Origin: Lentzea tibetensis
Lineage (GTDB): Bacteria; Actinomycetota; Actinomycetes; Mycobacteriales; Pseudonocardiaceae
DNA: 64,000 nt
NCBI RefSeq assembly: GCF_007845675.1
Contig: NZ_VOBR01000022.1
Coordinates: 1-64,000, forward strand
Reading direction: 5' to 3'
Shown here in pieces: positions 61,089 through 64,000 of this stretch. The notes under the pieces are model-generated. The model saw nothing but the letters and a program-made list of their open reading frames with translations, did no database searches and had not been told where the DNA came from. Both the position numbers and the translations under genes were made by a program. Within the stretch, counting starts at the first letter, position 1; each line of letters begins with the position of its first letter.

Positions 61089-61436
61089 TCAGGACGAGCG
61101 ACGCCACCAGCGCTTCCGCGGCGTCTCAACAGGTGGCAGCTCTCCGCGTTCCCGTGCCCAATCCGCGAAGTTCGCGGCGTCCTCGCGCGCCCTGCTGCCC
61201 GCCGTTCGGGGGTGTGCGGTGGCGTATGCGTCGAACAGCGGCCGGAATCGTTCACCGAGCTCGTTCGCGACCTCAGGGCCGAGCATCGCGGCGACACCGC
61301 GTCGTTTCGACAACAGCGCGCGTCGTTCTACGACGAACCTGCTCTCGTCGAATCCCGCCGGAATCGGGCCGTCGGCGAGCAGCGCCCGCAACAGCTCGGC
61401 CTGCGCGGCGGCGAGCCGCTCGCGCGCGTCGGTCAC
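61089..61436 (-). CDS. small partner protein of the MNIO oxidase
   Basis: 115 residues from GTG 61436, overlapping the DUF692 stop (GTGA). It is helical, Arg- and Ala-rich, with [24 protein letters not shown] and [13 protein letters not shown] as main features. I recognise no named domain. In MNIO pathways (for example MbnB/MbnC) a small protein encoded beside the oxidase is needed for activity or substrate delivery, and the coupling here suggests the same. Inference from position. Confidence 0.65.
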   Translation of the reverse strand: MTDARERLAAAQAELLRALLADGPIPAGFDESRFVVERRALLSKRRGVAAMLGPEVANELGERFRPLFDAYATAHPRTAGSRAREDAANFADWARERGELPPVETPRKRWWRRSS

Positions 61437-62248
61437 CGGTGCTTCTCCACGACCTCGCGGATCGCGGCGAGCTCGGTCGCGATCTCGGTGTCGGACGGGT
61501 AGTTGTCGTCGCGTTCCAACAGCACGCCGGGTGGCGCGACGCGGGAGCACAGCTCGTCGAGCAGGCCGAGCACCTCGGGCAGCACGGCGTGCGCGTGCGT
61601 GTCGTGGTAGACCTCGCCGTGCTCGACGCCTCCGGCCACGTGCACGTACGCCAGGCGCTCCAAGGGGATCTCGTCGAGGAACCGCTCGGGGTCGGTGCCC
61701 AGGTTGCGCGCGTTCGCGTACAGGTTCGCGACGTCCACGAGCAGGTAGCAGTCCGTGCGCTCGACGAGCTCGGCGAGGAACTGGCCCTCCGACAGCTCGC
61801 CGTCCGGCCACTCCAGCAGCGCGGCGACGTTCTCCAGCGCGAGCGGAACGGGCAGATCCTGTTGCGCCGCCTTGACGTTCGCGACGAGCACGTCCAGCGC
61901 GTCGCGGGTGCGGGGTACCGGCATGAGGTGGCCCGAGTCGAGCCCGCCCGCGCGGACGAAGCACACGTGGTCGCTCACCAGCGGCGCGTCCAGCGCCTCG
62001 GCGACCTCGGCCAGGTGCTTGACCCGCTGCGCGTCCACCTCGTCCGCCCCGCCGAGCGACAGCGACACGCCGTGGGGGAGCACCGGCACGCCGCGTTCCC
62101 TCAGCAGGACAACGGACTCCGGGATGTGTCCGATGTGGATGTTCTCCGCGACGACCTCGACGAAGTCCACACCGGGCAGCCGCTCGACGGTGATGTCGAT
62201 CTCCGAGCGCCAGCCGATGCCGACGCCCAGCCTGGGCAGCTCGCTCAT
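61433..62248 (-). CDS. MNIO (DUF692) multinuclear non-haem iron oxidase
   Basis: 271 residues, the usual size. DUF692 features: [11 protein letters not shown] start, [24 protein letters not shown] (His), LVSDHVCF (Asp/His), LALENVA (Glu), [14 protein letters not shown] (Asp/Asn) and [11 protein letters not shown] with DTHAHAV (His). These residues bind two or three irons. Known members modify Cys or Asp residues of peptides (methanobactin, TglH, ChrH, bufferins). Located 33 bp after a Cys/Ser-rich TIGR04222 protein, the probable substrate. Confidence 0.9.
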   Translation of the reverse strand: MSELPRLGVGIGWRSEIDITVERLPGVDFVEVVAENIHIGHIPESVVLLRERGVPVLPHGVSLSLGGADEVDAQRVKHLAEVAEALDAPLVSDHVCFVRAGGLDSGHLMPVPRTRDALDVLVANVKAAQQDLPVPLALENVAALLEWPDGELSEGQFLAELVERTDCYLLVDVANLYANARNLGTDPERFLDEIPLERLAYVHVAGGVEHGEVYHDTHAHAVLPEVLGLLDELCSRVAPPGVLLERDDNYPSDTEIATELAAIREVVEKHR

Positions 62249-62281
62249 CGGAGTCCCCCTTCGCCGCTGGCCGTGATCATG

Positions 62282-63112
62282 TCAGTCGCTGGAACTGCTG
62301 CTGCTACAGCTGCTGCTGCTCGACGAGCAACTGCTGCTGCTGCAGCTGCTGGAGCTCGACGACGAGCAGCTGCTCGACGAACAGGAGCTCGAGCTCGACG
62401 AGCACGAGCTGGCCGACGAGCAGCTGCTGCACGAACTGCCGCAGCTGGTCCCGCAGCTGCCGACGCCGGTGTCCTCGCGGACCCGCTTCTTGATCCTGCG
62501 CACCGGGAGCATGCCGACCACGCTCGCGGTGAGGCCGAACATCGCGTAGACGGGCTGGTTGAAGATCTTGCCGCGCAGCCCGTACACGGCGACGGCCGTG
62601 ACCCGGTCGAGCGCCGCGGCTCGTTTGACCACGCGCTTGCCCGCCCCGGTCAGGTGTCCCTTGCGACGGAGGAACACCACGCCCAGCACGGCGACCGCGA
62701 CGGCGACGAGCAGGTAGGGGAGGAAGTTGTCCGCACCGAGGCCGATGACGAAGGTGAGGATGGCGATGATCCACGCCCACGGGTAGAGCGCGCCCTTGCG
62801 CGGCTTGCCGATCAGGCGGCGCGCCAGCAGGTGCTGGCGCAGCGACTCGGTGGCCGGGCTGTAGGCGGTCGTCTTGGTGATCACGTCGAGGTTCTGCGGG
62901 CTGATGCGCAGGGACGCGAGCATCTGCGCCTCCAGCGGCGTGGCGCCGTTGCCCGGCGTCTCGACCGCGCTGACGAGGCCCTGGCGGGAGATCCGGATCA
63001 GGCCGGCGTCGAGCAGCCGCGCCAGCGCGACCTCGCTCGCCCTGCCGGGTCCGCTGACCAGGAAGCCCAGTTCTTCCGGCGTGACCGTCGACGCCTGTGT
63101 CGAAGTCGTCAT
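62282..63112 (-). CDS. TIGR04222 membrane protein with Cys/Ser tail
   Basis: 276 residues. The N-terminal helical TIGR04222 region (VTPEELGFLVSGPGRASEVAL, RISRQGLV) is followed by two membrane helices at about 113-150 and a linker. The last 58 residues are almost only Ser and Cys: 10 Cys separated by runs of 2-7 Ser (or Gly) and a final Asp. TIGR04222 proteins are known for such uncomplexed Cys-rich tails. The tail is a good candidate for modification by the adjacent MNIO. Its ATG overlaps the stop of the other TIGR04222 gene (TGATG). The coding tail is made of AGC, TCG and TGC codons. Confidence 0.85.
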   Translation of the reverse strand: MTTSTQASTVTPEELGFLVSGPGRASEVALARLLDAGLIRISRQGLVSAVETPGNGATPLEAQMLASLRISPQNLDVITKTTAYSPATESLRQHLLARRLIGKPRKGALYPWAWIIAILTFVIGLGADNFLPYLLVAVAVAVLGVVFLRRKGHLTGAGKRVVKRAAALDRVTAVAVYGLRGKIFNQPVYAMFGLTASVVGMLPVRRIKKRVREDTGVGSCGTSCGSSCSSCSSASSCSSSSSSCSSSSCSSSSSSSCSSSSCSSSSSSCSSSSSSD

Positions 63113-63870
63113 CAGTCTCCTCCTCCGCCGCCACAACCTCCGCCACCGCAGCTGCTACCGCCGCCGCAGCTACTACCACCCGATGAGCAACTGCTGCTGC
63201 CGCAACCACTCCCGCAGCTGCTGCCGCCGTCGTCGTTCGACTTCTTCTTGGTGCTGCGCGTGGGCAGCTGCCGGACGACATCCTCCGGTAGTTCGAAGAA
63301 CGCGGCGACCGGACGCCGGTTGATCCTGCCACGCAGACCGTGCACCGCGACGGCCTCGACCCGGCCGCGCGGCACGGCCTTCCTGACGATCCGCCTGCCC
63401 GCGGCCGTCAGCGGCTTCCTGGGCCGGAAGAACTGGGCCAGCACGACCAGTCCGGCCGCCGTCGCGATGAGCGGCACCATGTCGTTCGCCCCGATCACGA
63501 AGCCCACGCCGACGGTGATGATCGCGACCGTCCACAGCAGGGTGTTCAGCTTGCCGCCGCGCGTGCGGTTCACCAGCCCGCGGCCGACGAGGTGCTCACG
63601 CAGCGCGTCGGCGGCGGGACTGAACGCGACCGCCTTGGCGACGGTGCTGAGGTGGCCGTGGTGGCCGCTCATCACCTGTGCCTGCAACGGGGTCGGGTTC
63701 CAGTGCCCGCCGATGACGGTGATGACTCCCTGGCGGGAGATCCGGATGCGGCCGGCGTCGAGCAGGCCCGCGATCGCCGTCTCGGTGGCGCGGCCGGGGC
63801 CGCCGACCAGGTAGCCGAGCTCCTCGGGCGTCACGGCGCCCTTGGTCGCTTTCGTTGGGGAAGTCGTCAT
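63112..63870 (-). CDS. TIGR04222 membrane protein with Cys/Gly tail
   Basis: 252 residues from ATG 63870 with GAGGTG close upstream. Same layout as the next gene: VTPEELGYLVGGPGRATETAI, RISRQGVITV, two membrane helices at about 121-158 and a tail of about 40 residues with 6 Cys among Gly/Ser, ending in Gly-Asp. Paralogue of the Cys/Ser-tailed protein but with a Gly-dominated tail. First gene of the four-gene MNIO operon. The 130 bp upstream to the window end hold its promoter region; nothing further is assigned there. Confidence 0.85.
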   Translation of the reverse strand: MTTSPTKATKGAVTPEELGYLVGGPGRATETAIAGLLDAGRIRISRQGVITVIGGHWNPTPLQAQVMSGHHGHLSTVAKAVAFSPAADALREHLVGRGLVNRTRGGKLNTLLWTVAIITVGVGFVIGANDMVPLIATAAGLVVLAQFFRPRKPLTAAGRRIVRKAVPRGRVEAVAVHGLRGRINRRPVAAFFELPEDVVRQLPTRSTKKKSNDDGGSSCGSGCGSSSCSSGGSSCGGGSSCGGGGCGGGGGD

Positions 63871-64000
63871 CGCCACCTCACTGAGCCACTGCTCGCCAGT
63901 CACCCCGCCGGTGAACCAACCGTTTACTCGGTGATGCGCGATGCGTCGTTACGCGGAATGGTCCCGCGTCGCGGTCAGGCGTCGAAAATGTCTCCGATGT

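Noticed and set aside
62282-62460. Microsatellite DNA without coding role
   Set aside because: The reading frame continues from a conserved TIGR04222 domain, and Cys/Ser tails are a known feature of that family.
1-64000. Prophage, integrative element or transposon
   Set aside because: No integrase, transposase, tail or portal gene and no paired attachment repeats were found. The accessory character of 2-20 kb rests on gene content only.

Overview
The window is very GC-rich, with strong G/C at third codon positions, GTG/TTG starts, 1-4 bp overlapping stop/start junctions, a coproporphyrin-type haem locus (HemE, HemY-type oxidase, HemQ) and actinobacterial families (DUF3000, DUF2199, TIGR04222). 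This points to the chromosome of a filamentous actinomycete, plausibly a member of the Pseudonocardiales. The genus cannot be fixed from the sequence alone. No transposase, integrase, phage gene, tRNA or CRISPR array was found.

Layout. (1) 1-200: a 5S rRNA with its terminator, the end of an rRNA operon. (2) 0.3-20 kb: a mixed region with a strong genome-maintenance and defence flavour. It holds a membrane-anchored HIRAN protein, an XRE-ImmA/IrrE protein, an orphan Vsr endonuclease, a four-gene operon (Rad50-like ATPase, small HEPN-like protein, YhaO-like phosphoesterase, YhaN-like ATPase), an McrB/McrC restriction pair whose mcrC is frameshifted, and a Phd/VapC toxin-antitoxin pair. Metabolic or secreted genes are interspersed (MazG-like, NmrA-like, arylamine N-acetyltransferase, DUF72, GH5 cellulase, an I36-type inhibitor). 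(3) 20-24.7 kb: a STAND-like ATPase, a CPBP protease and small uncharacterised genes. (4) 24.7-28.1 kb: fadA-fadB beta-oxidation operon behind palindromic operators. (5) 28.1-34.6 kb: three paralogues of an unknown multi-spanning membrane protein, two of them coupled to ABA4-like membrane proteins and one of those to a PQQ-type beta-propeller, with a divergent MerR regulator. (6) 35.1-38.5 kb: RNase D, a LuxR-type response regulator, a membrane dipeptidase.

(7) 38.6-47.3 kb: a seven-gene, tightly coupled operon: CYP125-like P450, 3beta-HSD/NSDHL-like SDR, Rieske oxygenase, P450, HpnC-type squalene synthase family enzyme, P450, and a triterpene cyclase. The cyclase resembles oxidosqualene cyclases (VSDSTAE and VECT motifs, OSC-like C-terminus) rather than squalene-hopene cyclases. 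The SDR plus Rieske pair recalls bacterial sterol C-4 demethylation (SdmB/SdmA). The promoter region carries three copies of an overlapping palindrome at an exact 40-bp period. This looks like an undescribed oxidised triterpenoid or sterol-like pathway. No squalene epoxidase or HpnD/HpnE is in the window.

(8) 47.5-51.4 kb: DUF3000, hemE, a protoporphyrinogen/coproporphyrinogen oxidase gene and hemQ, ending in a strong terminator. (9) 51.4-60.9 kb: three tandem paralogous secreted subtilisin-like proteases of over 1000 residues. (10) 61.1-63.9 kb: an MNIO (DUF692) oxidase with a small partner and two TIGR04222 membrane proteins bearing Cys/Ser and Cys/Gly low-complexity tails, a probable peptide- or protein-modifying system. 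The two most attractive novel systems are the OSC-type triterpenoid operon and the Rad50-like/HEPN-like/YhaON operon, followed by the MNIO-TIGR04222 operon.
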